From Archaeoglobus sp. JdFR-24 (GTDB lineage Archaea; Halobacteriota; Archaeoglobi; Archaeoglobales; Archaeoglobaceae): 10,990 nucleotides of DNA. Both the position numbers and the translations under genes were made by a program. Below, in pieces: positions 1-5,835 of this stretch; position 1 is the first letter of the stretch; each line of letters begins with the position of its first letter. The notes beneath the pieces were generated by a model that made no database searches, had not been told where the DNA came from, and saw only the letters and a program-made list of their open reading frames with translations. The stretch is taken from NCBI GenBank assembly GCA_002011215.1, contig MTML01000105.1, positions 1 through 10,990 of the forward strand. Direction: 5' to 3'.

Positions 1-692
1 GCAATGTCGACTGGATAACCGAAGAGGGTGGATTCCCGCAGCTCGACTTCAACTACACGAAGAAGAGCAAGCCGATCCGACCCTATGGGGCCTATTTCGA
101 TGTAACACTGTTTGAGAGAAAATTTGCGAGAATCACCACTGTCAACAGAAAGATCAACAGGGCTGTTTACAAGATGAGGAGATTCGAGGACGACCTGACA
201 TTCAACGAGATCCTCAATGCTACGGGCATTCAAACTTTTGATGGCAGCAACTGGATAGATCCTACAGCTGGAGATCCACTTGGTGATCTCGAGCATGCGA
301 AGAGACTCATAAGAGATGCAACAGAGGGCATGGAGCCGACCGATGTGATCATGAGCTCTGAGATGTACGAATACCTCACGAAGTTCGACTTTGTCAGAAA
401 CAACAACTACCTGCAGGCGAGAGTTGTTGAGACTGGCAGGGTGCCAGCCATCGCAGGGCTCAACATAGTGGTCGATAACGCAGTGGACCCAGATGGTGTT
501 GGACAGGTAGTTGTACTGAGAAGGAAAGACATTGGCTACATGGCTGAGGCAATCCCACTCACAACTGTCAATGTTGATGGCAAGACGCTCGGCAACCCGA
601 TGCTCGACAACAGGTACTTCAACTTTGCAATGGTAGAGCCGGTCATCGACAGCCCTGAACTCATCTGCGTGATCACGGGGCTCAAAGCCTAA
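1..692 (+). CDS. Major capsid protein, HK97 fold (5'-partial)
   Basis: This is the C-terminal 229 residues of a gene that begins before the window; the reading frame is open from base 3 and ends in TAA. The stretch around visible residues 48-70 (residues such as NRAVYKMRRFEDDLTFN) and the later segment with DVIMSSEMYEYL, an extended hydrophobic strand (AGLNIVVDN) and VVVLRRKDIGYMAEAIPL are typical of the A-domain and P-domain of HK97-fold coat proteins. The product would form the icosahedral shell. The neighbours (small head protein, adaptor, stopper) are in the order usual for tailed viruses, which supports the call. The family is assigned from sequence style and context; a scaffold or protease domain upstream cannot be seen. 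Confidence 0.82.
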   Translation, partial: NVDWITEEGGFPQLDFNYTKKSKPIRPYGAYFDVTLFERKFARITTVNRKINRAVYKMRRFEDDLTFNEILNATGIQTFDGSNWIDPTAGDPLGDLEHAKRLIRDATEGMEPTDVIMSSEMYEYLTKFDFVRNNNYLQARVVETGRVPAIAGLNIVVDNAVDPDGVGQVVVLRRKDIGYMAEAIPLTTVNVDGKTLGNPMLDNRYFNFAMVEPVIDSPELICVITGLKA

Positions 693-704
693 CCTTAATT
701 TTTT

Positions 705-711
705 AGGTGAT
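705..711 (+). promoter_or_regulatory. Shine-Dalgarno deciding the start at 716
   Basis: AGGTGAT matches the archaeal anti-SD (3' end of 16S rRNA) over seven bases. The GGTG core ends 6 nt before the ATG at 716. This favours ATG 716 over the upstream in-frame GTG 707 and ATG 710, which lie inside the SD itself. Confidence 0.6.
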
Positions 712-715
712 GCTT

Positions 716-916
716 ATGGCTAAGAAAAAGACTGTGAAGGCTGAAGTCAGAGCTACAACTCTCGAAACGAGAAATTTCAAGGCTAAAAGAGGAGATACAG
801 TGGAGATTCCAGTAGATGAGAAGGAGCAAAGCCCAGCCGTAAAACATGCGTTGAAGTCTGGCAATCTCGTCATCATCGACCTTAAACCTGTAACCTCTGA
901 AGAAGTCAGGGAGTAA
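716..916 (+). CDS. Small head-region protein, unknown
   Basis: A 66-residue protein, MAKKKTVKAEVR and onward. It has a basic N-terminus, a predicted beta-rich middle (RNFKAKRGDTVEIPVDEK) and a short helix followed by a strand (SGNLVIIDLKPV), ending in an acidic tail. It lies 23 nt after the capsid gene and 28 nt before the adaptor gene, with a strong Shine-Dalgarno and no promoter of its own, so it is probably co-transcribed with the capsid gene. In tailed viruses this slot often holds a small head decoration or connector accessory protein. The RGDTVEIP...LVII pattern loosely recalls small phage proteins with one beta/helix unit, but I do not recognise the family. The start was chosen by the SD spacing. 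Confidence 0.72.
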   Translation: MAKKKTVKAEVRATTLETRNFKAKRGDTVEIPVDEKEQSPAVKHALKSGNLVIIDLKPVTSEEVRE

Positions 917-944
917 CTGATCCTCCATAAGGCTGAGGGGGCGC

Positions 945-1301
945 ATGGCGGCAACTATTAGCGATGTCAGGTTGCAGATTGGAGACATAGAAGAGCCATA
1001 CTTATTCGACGATCCTGCAATTCAATCGGCCCTCGATGAAGGTGCAGAATATCTGCAAGTTGAAGGTGTGAACGTAGAAACAGTGCTGGGCAAGAGGGCT
1101 CACAAGCTCCAAGCTTCTATTTTTCTCGTTTCGACTTTTCTCGGTAGAATTAGGAACAGAGCTGTCAAGTCAATCCGAGAGGGTGAGGTAAGCATAGACT
1201 ACATGGACCTGCAGAACCAGCTTGAGAGTTGGAAGGAAGAACTGAGGAACATCATAATGAAGTTTCAGGATCCGATTGAGCTAAGTTATGACGATTTCTG
1301 A
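945..1301 (+). CDS. Head-tail connector (adaptor) protein
   Basis: A 118-residue, mostly alpha-helical protein. It starts with a short N-terminal helix (TISDVRLQIGD), continues with DDPAIQSALDEGAEYL, a long hydrophobic helix (residues about 50-72) and a C-terminal charged helix containing QLESWKEELRNIIMK. This length and helix pattern are those of HK97 gp6/SPP1 gp15-type adaptors, which form a ring under the portal. It directly follows the capsid genes and overlaps the next gene by 14 nt, as adaptor and stopper genes usually do. A G-rich SD-like stretch (GAGGGGG) precedes the ATG. The family call is by size, helicity and synteny; no diagnostic catalytic motif exists for this family. Confidence 0.65.
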   Translation: MAATISDVRLQIGDIEEPYLFDDPAIQSALDEGAEYLQVEGVNVETVLGKRAHKLQASIFLVSTFLGRIRNRAVKSIREGEVSIDYMDLQNQLESWKEELRNIIMKFQDPIELSYDDF

Positions 1302-1644
1302 CTTTGATTATCCATACAAGATTGAACTCATTAAAGTTACAGAAGGTTATACAGATCAATCAACTGGAGAATGGGTTGAGGGATCAACAACTACTCAAGA
1401 GATCAAGGGACATCTGCAGGAGATAACAGCCAAAGAGCTTCAACGCTTACCAGAGGGTGAGTACTCGATTGGAGACAGAAGACTCTACACTGATGCAAAT
1501 GCTGAAATTGGAGATGCTGTACGAATAACCGAACCTGATGGATCCACGACGGAGTGGATTGTGAAAGCAATAGAAAAAAATTATCATCAGCTTTCGAAGC
1601 TTGGAATCTCAAGAAAATCTCTTTTGCTCAAGCAGAAGGTTTAA
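1288..1644 (+). CDS. Head closure / stopper-like protein
   Basis: A 118-residue beta-rich protein. After the N-terminal strand (YPYKIELIKVTEGY) come a turn with TGEWVEG, a strand-helix unit (IKGHLQEITAKELQRLPEGEY), SIGDRRLYT, IGDAVRI and a final segment (EWIVKAIEKNYHQL...SRKSLLLK). The patterns 'I.G.LQ.I...EL.RLPEG', 'GD..LYT' and 'W.V......Y..L' are characteristic of the head-completion/stopper family (SPP1 gp16-like) that plugs the connector after DNA packaging. It overlaps the adaptor gene by 14 nt, which suggests translational coupling. It is the last gene before a promoter-bearing insertion at 1645-1699. The subfamily is inferred. Confidence 0.7.
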   Translation: MTISDFDYPYKIELIKVTEGYTDQSTGEWVEGSTTTQEIKGHLQEITAKELQRLPEGEYSIGDRRLYTDANAEIGDAVRITEPDGSTTEWIVKAIEKNYHQLSKLGISRKSLLLKQKV

Positions 1645-1670
1645 TCCACTTTCACGACCTCCGAAAACAT

Positions 1671-1679
1671 AATATATAT
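1671..1679 (+). promoter_or_regulatory. Archaeal TATA box for the 1700 gene
   Basis: AATATATAT lies 29 to 21 nt before the ATG at 1700, in an A/T-rich 55-nt gap. The mRNA would be leaderless or nearly so. The CTGACTT heptamer found before the virion-gene promoters is absent here, which sets this operon apart. Confidence 0.6.
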
Positions 1680-1699
1680 CAAAACAAAAAAATAAACCA

Positions 1700-1954
1700 A
1701 TGTTGATACACCTATGCAGGAATGAAGGTTTCTGTACAGCTGATTGTACTTTCAAACCAACATGCAGGAAGCAACGCATTCCACTATTGATCCATGCTGT
1801 TGTTGTTGACTACCAAGAAAATGAAATTTACTCGGATGAATACCTGAATGAAATTGCCCTCTTAAAACAACAGCTCGTTGACCAGGCACGCCACATGAGT
1901 GGCAGGCAAATAAATGTATTGGACAATACTAAAATTGAATTAACAACAGTATAG
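1700..1954 (+). CDS. Small cysteine-rich protein, unknown
   Basis: An 84-residue protein with four cysteines close to the N-terminus (C6, C12, C16, C22; spacing Cx5Cx3Cx5C) preceded by H4. These could bind zinc or form a metal-cluster site. The C-terminal half is predicted helical (DEYLNEIALLKQQLVDQARHM). It has its own TATA box and is followed 23 nt later by another small cysteine protein. Its A/T-rich codons differ from the capsid genes next to it. I do not recognise the family; a moron-type accessory gene (host takeover, transcription or defence interaction) is an inference from position and composition only. Confidence 0.7.
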   Translation: MLIHLCRNEGFCTADCTFKPTCRKQRIPLLIHAVVVDYQENEIYSDEYLNEIALLKQQLVDQARHMSGRQINVLDNTKIELTTV

Positions 1955-1977
1955 GTTTTCCACCGTGGTGGGAGGAG

Positions 1978-2301
1978 ATGACAGTTTTTATCAGAGAAAA
2001 GAATGGAAAATATTATCTGGTCACGAGATACTATGAAGGTTCAAGGAGAAGAGAGAAATGGGAAGCCCTTAAAGACATTGATCTCGAAAACCTCTACAAA
2101 GCCCTGAAAATCAAAGAGGAGATAGAAAAGCAGACTGTAGAAGTGCCCTGTATGAACCCATATTGTTCAAACACTATTTTGATGACACCACAGCAGAAAC
2201 AGGATTTGTTAATATCGTTTAAAAAGAAATACGATAAGCTTGTTTTGGTCTGTTGTTCTAAGGAATGTCAGCAGAAGGTTTTAGATATCCTCGAAAACTG
2301 A
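1978..2301 (+). CDS. Zinc-finger-like small protein, possible DNA binding
   Basis: A 107-residue protein. Residues about 3-30 (VFIREKNGKYYLVTRYYEG followed by RRREKW) form a predicted beta-sheet with basic residues that weakly recalls the Arm/AP2-like DNA-binding domain at the N-terminus of tyrosine integrases; no integrase catalytic domain follows. Residues 58-63 (CMNPYC) and 92-97 (CCSKEC) provide two cysteine pairs about 30 residues apart, suggesting a single zinc finger. A GGTGGGAGGAG Shine-Dalgarno-like tract abuts the ATG. It is in operon with the preceding cysteine-rich gene. Its TGA stop lies inside the CTGACTT heptamer of the next promoter. A nucleic-acid-binding regulator is an inference. 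Confidence 0.72.
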   Translation: MTVFIREKNGKYYLVTRYYEGSRRREKWEALKDIDLENLYKALKIKEEIEKQTVEVPCMNPYCSNTILMTPQQKQDLLISFKKKYDKLVLVCCSKECQQKVLDILEN

Positions 2302-2315
2302 CTTTCTGTTTTATT
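2298..2315 (+). promoter_or_regulatory. Late-type promoter 1 (CTGACTT + TATA)
   Basis: CTGACTT at 2298-2304 is followed by TTTTATTT starting at 2309; aligned with the other copies, the TATA element starts at 2308, 10 bp after the heptamer start. The ATG of the membrane-protein gene is at 2337, 39 bp from the heptamer start. The heptamer overlaps the TGA stop of the upstream gene. Confidence 0.6.
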
Positions 2316-2336
2316 TGTACAACCTAACCACTAAAC

Positions 2337-2555
2337 ATGGGCTCAGAAACATTGCTGGAAAAAGCATCACTAAGAGCAGTAGTCACACTGATAATCCTGC
2401 TTTTCTTTCTTGGAAGTTATGCTGTAATGTTGAAGGCTGCTGACTATGCAGTTATTGTAGATACAGACACATTCAAGCTGATTCTGCAAACTCTACTGAC
2501 CTTACTGTCCGTATCGGTTGGAGGCTGGCTTTTCAGGGAGCGTGAGAGCAGATGA
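2337..2555 (+). CDS. Two-TM membrane protein (holin-like candidate)
   Basis: A 72-residue protein with two predicted membrane segments, about residues 14-35 and 47-66, separated by a short loop with D36, D42 and D44. It ends in a charged tail (RERESR). Size and topology match small holins or membrane accessory proteins, but there is no diagnostic motif. It is the first gene of an operon driven by a CTGACTT-type promoter and overlaps the next membrane-protein gene by 4 nt (ATGA), so the two are probably translated together. Lying inside the head-tail connector module is unusual for lysis genes. A holin role is inferred from size, topology and pairing. Confidence 0.72.
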   Translation: MGSETLLEKASLRAVVTLIILLFFLGSYAVMLKAADYAVIVDTDTFKLILQTLLTLLSVSVGGWLFRERESR

Positions 2556-2776
2556 TACTGAATGTCTTCGACGATAAGAAAAGCTTTGGACATACAATTG
2601 CAGGAGCAGTGAGTTTCTTCGCCCCAGTGGTCTTCATAGTCTTCATATTCTATGAAATCATTGAGCACATCTACCTTGCAGGGAAAGAGAAACCAGCAAA
2701 TTTTCTCGGCGATGTAGTTGAGTATCTATTTGGTTTGGGGGCTATAACGCTCATAGTCAAGGTGTTATGCGGATGA
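2552..2776 (+). CDS. Two-TM membrane protein, holin-like partner
   Basis: A 74-residue protein with a short charged N-terminus (FDDKKSF), GHTIAG, a strongly hydrophobic segment (about residues 15-34), YEIIEHIYLAG, then NFLGDVVEYLFGLG leading into a second segment (about 56-73). The layout of H..AG, a membrane helix with P, YE..E and D..EYL.G resembles a group of small membrane proteins seen in tailed-virus genomes near lysis or connector genes. It is coupled by ATGA overlap to the preceding two-TM gene and overlaps the following gp10-like gene by 4-10 nt depending on that gene's start. The pair may form a membrane-permeabilising or envelope-associated complex; this is inference. Confidence 0.7.
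   Translation: MILNVFDDKKSFGHTIAGAVSFFAPVVFIVFIFYEIIEHIYLAGKEKPANFLGDVVEYLFGLGAITLIVKVLCG
2759..2764 (+). promoter_or_regulatory. Shine-Dalgarno before the gp10-like gene
   Basis: AAGGTG ends 8 nt before the ATG at 2773 but only 2 nt before the ATG at 2767. It therefore favours 2773 as the true start, although 2767 is the longer reading. Confidence 0.4.
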
Positions 2777-3204
2777 CTAATATCAAAGATGTCAATAACA
2801 TCCCTAAATTGCTCAATGATGTAGATGCTATTTTGGATAAAGTAGCAGGGAGAGTTGGAGCTTATTTGGAAGGCAAGCTGGTCGAGATGATTGACAAGCA
2901 ATGGGCTGGCTGGCAATCTTTGGATCCAAAAACGATTAGTAAGAAAAAGTCCACAAAAGTGTGGGTTGATACAGGAGAGCTGAGAAGCCTGATAACCCAT
3001 GTGGTTGAGGGTAGAATACCCAAGACTGTTAAGGTCGGAATCTTCAGCCATGAGAAGGGGCTCATCGCTCATTTTCTTGAATTTGGGACAAAGCATATTC
3101 CTGAACGTCCTCTTTTCCGATTAGTTTTTGATCTCGAGAGAGAGAAAGTTGAGCGATTCATTATTGATGAAATAAACAAAGAACTGGAGCGATATCTGAT
3201 TTAG
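2767..3204 (+). CDS. HK97 gp10 / Mu gpG-like tail completion protein
   Basis: A 145-residue protein (143 if ATG 2773 is used). The family signature is visible in order: WAGWQSLDPKTISKKKS (residues 46-62), DTGELRSLI (68-76), VKVGIF, and the diagnostic segment IAHFLEFGTKHIPERPLF at 100-117. These are hallmarks of phage virion-morphogenesis (Mu gpG) and HK97 gp10-type proteins, which act at the head-tail junction or in tail completion. An N-terminal helix and a final charged helix flank the core. It overlaps the membrane-protein gene upstream, so it belongs to that operon even though the function is structural. The start is ambiguous because the SD favours 2773. Confidence 0.85.
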   Translation: MRMTNIKDVNNIPKLLNDVDAILDKVAGRVGAYLEGKLVEMIDKQWAGWQSLDPKTISKKKSTKVWVDTGELRSLITHVVEGRIPKTVKVGIFSHEKGLIAHFLEFGTKHIPERPLFRLVFDLEREKVERFIIDEINKELERYLI

Positions 3205-3213
3205 CTTTAAAAA
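3196..3213 (+). promoter_or_regulatory. Late-type promoter 2, degenerate (CTGATTT + TATA)
   Basis: CTGATTT at 3196-3202 (one mismatch to CTGACTT) is followed exactly 10 bp on by TTTAAAAA at 3206-3213. The ATG at 3235 is 39 bp from the heptamer start and 29 bp from the TATA start. The heptamer overlaps the stop codon of the gp10-like gene. Confidence 0.5.
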
Positions 3214-3234
3214 TTCCAAAATTGGTTAGTAGTC

Positions 3235-3459
3235 ATGCAGAAAGACAATGGCATCCCAATAGAATCAGATAGAGATCTGCTGATCAAACTCGCTACAGAT
3301 GTGAGGTATATTCGTGAAGCAATCGATGAGGTGAAAGAGACTGTAGGAGGGCACGACACAAGAATAAGCAAGCTCGAACAATGGCGAGCATACATCCTTG
3401 GATTTTCGGCAGCAGTAGCTTTTATAATTTCAATTATTGTTTCGTCGTGGAGGGGTTAA
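3235..3459 (+). CDS. XhlA-like coiled-coil membrane protein
   Basis: A 74-residue protein: a charged heptad-rich helix over residues about 12-50 (DRDLLIKLATDVRYIREAIDE, broken by GGH at 38-40, then ISKLEQW), followed by one C-terminal membrane segment (about 51-70) and a short SSWRG tail. This is the usual architecture of the XhlA/haemolysin-XhlA-like family, membrane-surface proteins that cooperate with holins in bacterial phages. Two two-TM proteins lie less than 1 kb upstream, giving three small membrane proteins in this region. The host being archaeal, the exact lysis role is uncertain. It shares a promoter with the terminator-like gene, whose ATG directly follows its stop. Confidence 0.75.
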   Translation: MQKDNGIPIESDRDLLIKLATDVRYIREAIDEVKETVGGHDTRISKLEQWRAYILGFSAAVAFIISIIVSSWRG

Positions 3460-4002
3460 ATGCTTCCTACAGATATAAAAAAGCAGATTTTTCAAAGTCT
3501 ACCAAAATCTGTTGTTATTGATTCAACGGAGTTCCAGGCTTGGGTAGATTACGCAGACCGCATAAATGTTTCTGAGAAATTGAAAGATCCAAATTACCAT
3601 ATAGTTGTAACACTACGCTATTTTGCAGACAGAAGGGATGAGAGACATTCCCCAGCAAACCAGCTGTTCAGCAAGGAGGTCCTGGATCCAGACATTCAAT
3701 ACACCAAGGGCGAGAGGGCAGTCGTAACTCTGAGCATCAATGTTCATGCGAAGGGAGATGTTGGCATTCCTGCAGCAGACATTGTGGATGCCTATTTGGA
3801 TCAGCTGCTCGTGTGGTATCTGAGAGATCTTCCACTGATAGAGGGAATTGAGGTTGCTGGCCGGTCGGAGATAAACGATCTGACCTATCTGGCCGATAGC
3901 AAAACTCCAAGAAGGCAGCTTGACGTCTTCATCCGCTACGAACTAAGCTACAAAGAAACAATCACCACGATCGAAACCGTCGAGTACACGGTCGAGACCT
4001 GA
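3460..4002 (+). CDS. Tail terminator / neck protein-like
   Basis: A 180-residue protein. The N-terminal helix (IKKQIFQSLP) and middle strand (YHIVVTLRYFADRRDE) precede a strand with AVVTLSINVHAKGD, a helix (AADIVDAYLDQLLVWYLRDLP), a loop, and a C-terminal pair of strands with RRQLDVFIRYELSYKE and TIETVEYTVET. The final 'R..DV.IRYELSY......I..VE' is typical of neck/terminator proteins (LIC_12616 / gp12-like) and of lambda gpU-type folds. Placement just before the sheath gene supports a role in capping the tail tube or joining it to the neck. It abuts the XhlA-like gene (TAA then ATG) with no gap. The exact family is inferred from motif style and order. Confidence 0.62.
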   Translation: MLPTDIKKQIFQSLPKSVVIDSTEFQAWVDYADRINVSEKLKDPNYHIVVTLRYFADRRDERHSPANQLFSKEVLDPDIQYTKGERAVVTLSINVHAKGDVGIPAADIVDAYLDQLLVWYLRDLPLIEGIEVAGRSEINDLTYLADSKTPRRQLDVFIRYELSYKETITTIETVEYTVET

Positions 4003-4015
4003 TCAGAACCTGATC
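3997..4015 (+). repeat. Direct repeats ACCTGATC x2 next to late promoter 3
   Basis: ACCTGATC occurs at 3997-4004 and again at 4008-4015, start to start 11 bp, immediately before CTGACTT at 4016. The first copy overlaps the terminator-gene stop and forms the palindrome CTGATCAG at 3999-4006. Such phased CTGA half-sites could be extra contacts for a promoter-binding protein. Confidence 0.4.
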
Positions 4016-4033
4016 CTGACTTCCATTTTTATA
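4016..4033 (+). promoter_or_regulatory. Late-type promoter 3 (CTGACTT + TATA)
   Basis: CTGACTT at 4016-4022 is followed by TTTTTATA at 4026-4033. The ATG at 4056 is 40 bp from the heptamer and 30 bp from the TATA start. Two CTGATC-containing direct repeats lie just upstream. Confidence 0.65.
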
Positions 4034-4055
4034 ATTTTTCTCAAGAATTTAATTC

Positions 4056-4226
4056 ATGTTTGAGTTCCTTGGCAAGGCAGAGGATCTGATGGATATTGCG
4101 AAGACTGTCGTGCAGTTACACGATGTAGCCACGCATTACCAGATAGTCCCTGCGAAGAAAAGAATTTATGTGTGGTGTAAGGCCGGAAATTTGGAGGAAG
4201 TTAAGGAAATCTTTGGGGGGAGCTGA
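4056..4226 (+). CDS. Small unknown protein, reading frame broken at G6
   Basis: A 56-residue reading frame starting MFEFLGKAEDLMDIAK, with its own CTGACTT-type promoter 40 bp upstream. It contains an N-terminal helix and a strand (KRIYVWCKA), then a helix (NLEEVKEIFGG), and stops with TGA just after a run of six G (4215-4220). The -1 frame directly continues with ELIEVKELRGEMRLVVGTY to TGA at 4277-4279, giving a coherent 74-residue product. The gene is therefore either one base short of intact (a seventh G would fix it), a sequencing error, or expressed by slippage. Its position just before the sheath gene suggests a small tail or neck accessory protein; the family is not recognised. Confidence 0.6.
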   Translation: MFEFLGKAEDLMDIAKTVVQLHDVATHYQIVPAKKRIYVWCKAGNLEEVKEIFGGS

Positions 4227-4279
4227 TCGAGGTCAAAGAGCTCAGAGGCGAGATGAGGCTTGTCGTGGGGACTTACTGA
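4215..4279 (+). other. G6 slip site and -1 frame continuation of the 4056 gene
   Basis: The G run at 4215-4220 marks the point where the frame changes. From GAG at 4220 the -1 frame is open for 19 codons (two predicted strands) to TGA 4277-4279. A single G insertion, or slippage of polymerase or ribosome on G6, would join the two parts. The fused product reads ...EIFGGELIEVKEL..., with regular beta-strand alternation across the join. Confidence 0.5.
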
Positions 4280-4359
4280 TGTACTGATGTGCTCCGTTGA
4301 GATGTTCAGAAGATGGGATAAGAAGGAAGCCAATTCAATCGGCAAAATAGCAGAGATTT

Positions 4360-4377
4360 CTGACTTTTGTTTTTATA
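4360..4377 (+). promoter_or_regulatory. Late-type promoter 4 for sheath-tube (CTGACTT + TATA)
   Basis: CTGACTT at 4360-4366 is followed by TTTTTATA at 4370-4377. The ATG of the sheath gene at 4400 is 40 bp from the heptamer and 30 bp from the TATA start, so the transcript is expected to be leaderless or nearly so. Confidence 0.7.
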
Positions 4378-4399
4378 TTCTCTTTTCTGCAAATAGATT

Positions 4400-5437
4400 A
4401 TGCCAGATGTAGGAGATGCAATCGTAATTAATACAGTTCTCGAAACAGCAGCGATGCCAGCAAGGGAATGGGGAACACCAGCGGTTGTTGGAGAGTCAGA
4501 TTACGCTTCAAAGAATTCTCCGAAGCTTTACTACTCGCTCGCAGATGTCCAGAGCGATCACGGCAGCACATCAAATGTAGCAAAAGCTGCCCAGGCTATT
4601 TTCGCCCAGGGAGTGAGAAAGCTCTATGCGGTTTCAATGGATGTCTCAAATCCAGGAAGCCCCACTGCAACAGAAGTTGAGAATGCTTTGAACACCCTCG
4701 CCCCCTATGCTGAGAACAACCAGATTCACGGAGTTTGCCTTGCTATGATCACCGACACAACCCTGCTCGCTAAGCTCAAAGACTTTGCGGATGCGAACAA
4801 TGTGATCTTCACCGCGACGAATGCCAACGGGGCTACTGTCAGCGATATAACCACTACCGTGTCCAATTTAGCCTCTGCAAACGGATTCTTCCTAGCACAC
4901 AACGACTCAGACTTTGATGGAGATGTCGCTGCGGCAGCTCTGGGAGTCATAATGGCATTGAAGCCCTGGAACACGACTTTCTGGAGGAGCATAAACATCG
5001 ATGTGAACGAATACTTCGCCCTAGGAGATGTTCCTACGCTCGAGAACGGGAAGGCGAATGTGATACTGGATTTGGCAAATGCAAACAGAATCAGCAATGC
5101 TCTAACGACAGGCGGTGACCCGAAGTTCATCGATGTAACGAGGACGAAGTACTATACAATCGCGGCAATCCAAGATTCGATAGCAAGCTTGAGACTGAGA
5201 ATGACAAAAATCCCGTACTCGCCTGCTGGACTGGAGTTCGTTAGAGCTGCTATCGCTGCGGCCCTTGAAACAATGGTGAGAGATGGGGCCCTGAGCAGCT
5301 ACTCCATTGTAATGCCCGATTTCGGCTCAATCTCTGAATCAGACAAAGCAAATCGCATTCTTAGAAATGTCTACGTTTCAGCGACTTTGGCAGGAGATAT
5401 TCACACATTCGAGCTCAATCTGACAATACAAGTGTGA
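4400..5437 (+). CDS. Contractile tail sheath protein
   Basis: A 345-residue protein, short for a sheath but within the compact range. Visible sheath features include an N-terminal strand with VGDAIVINTVLETAAMPARE, an alpha/beta domain of Rossmann-like strands (KLYAVSMD, HGVCLAMIT, NVIFTATNA, GFFLAHND), a variable region with PWNTTFWRS, and the conserved C-terminal core: DVTRTKYYTIAAIQDSIASL, a helix with GLEFVRAAIAAAL and final strands RNVYVSATLAGDIHTFELNL. The C-terminal handshake strands of sheath subunits are recognisable. It identifies the virus as a myovirus morphotype. Immediately downstream is the tube gene, with a GAGGTGG SD overlapping the sheath stop, so both are produced from one mRNA. 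Confidence 0.88.
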   Translation: MPDVGDAIVINTVLETAAMPAREWGTPAVVGESDYASKNSPKLYYSLADVQSDHGSTSNVAKAAQAIFAQGVRKLYAVSMDVSNPGSPTATEVENALNTLAPYAENNQIHGVCLAMITDTTLLAKLKDFADANNVIFTATNANGATVSDITTTVSNLASANGFFLAHNDSDFDGDVAAAALGVIMALKPWNTTFWRSINIDVNEYFALGDVPTLENGKANVILDLANANRISNALTTGGDPKFIDVTRTKYYTIAAIQDSIASLRLRMTKIPYSPAGLEFVRAAIAAALETMVRDGALSSYSIVMPDFGSISESDKANRILRNVYVSATLAGDIHTFELNLTIQV

Positions 5438-5442
5438 GGTGG
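5436..5442 (+). promoter_or_regulatory. Shine-Dalgarno for the tail tube gene
   Basis: GAGGTGG overlaps the sheath stop codon (TGA, 5435-5437) and precedes the tube ATG at 5448 with a 5-nt gap. Tube translation is thus SD-driven from the sheath message, unlike the leaderless first genes. Confidence 0.55.
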
Positions 5443-5447
5443 TTTGA

Positions 5448-5825
5448 ATGGCTAAAGAGTGGGATGTTAGCGAAATTTCATGCAGCGTTGGAGGAGTGGA
5501 GATTGACGATCTACTGAGTTTCAGCTACGACAACGAGGATGAGATAACCCACATAGAAACGGTCAATGGAGTTGTGGGCTACAACAAGAAATTTGCAAAG
5601 CCAACATGGACCTTGAAATGCAGGGCCACCTCGGAAGCTTTGAATCAGCTTGTTCAGTTCAAGGAAAATAAGGAAGAGATTACCGTAACCTTCAAGGCTC
5701 CCGGACTGGTGGTTAATTGCTACGATGCAATCATAAAGAAGATAGATCCTGGAGAAGTTGGTGGTGAGGCGACAGAGGTCTCGATTGATGGACTGGCTTT
5801 GAAGATTGAGGAGAAGTGGGGTTAA
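5448..5825 (+). CDS. Tail tube protein
   Basis: A 125-residue, almost entirely beta protein: SEISCSVGGVEIDDLLSFSYDNEDEITHIETV, GYNKKFAKPTWTLKCRA, a short helix with SEALNQLVQF, then EEITVTFKAP, LVVNCYDAIIKKIDPG and a final strand TEVSIDGLALKI. The opening 'V..I...VGG..I......FSY' and the 'N...GY' loop match tail tube proteins of contractile-tailed viruses, which stack as hexameric rings inside the sheath. It directly follows the sheath gene, the canonical order, and is followed by the chaperone gene with its own promoter. The family call rests on order, size and beta pattern. Confidence 0.82.
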   Translation: MAKEWDVSEISCSVGGVEIDDLLSFSYDNEDEITHIETVNGVVGYNKKFAKPTWTLKCRATSEALNQLVQFKENKEEITVTFKAPGLVVNCYDAIIKKIDPGEVGGEATEVSIDGLALKIEEKWG

Positions 5826-5835
5826 TCTTTTTGAT

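Noticed and set aside
699..704. T6 tract after the capsid gene as a transcription terminator
   Set aside because: The next gene (716) has an SD but no promoter and probably needs read-through; the T run alone is weak evidence.
695..988. Minus-strand open frames opposite 707-1301 and elsewhere opposite the sheath and tape measure genes
   Set aside because: They mirror well-supported plus-strand genes, have no SD or promoter, and their translations look like antisense of coding DNA.
1298..1304. CTGACTT inside the adaptor/stopper overlap
   Set aside because: No TATA-like sequence starts 10 bp later and no ATG lies 39-40 bp downstream; it is explained by coding sequence.
1960..1971. Inverted repeat CCACC-GT-GGTGG before the 1978 gene
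   Set aside because: A two-base loop cannot form a hairpin, and the right half is needed as the Shine-Dalgarno; probably chance.
4273..4288. Tandem TACTGATG repeat near 4273-4288
   Set aside because: Only two 8-base units, at the end of the broken 4056 gene; too short to call a functional repeat.
4287..4409. Small open frame MCSVEMFRRWDKKEANSIG... before the sheath gene
   Set aside because: It has no SD or promoter of its own, contains the sheath promoter (4360-4377) and runs over the sheath start. It may be a remnant, but I see no support for expression.
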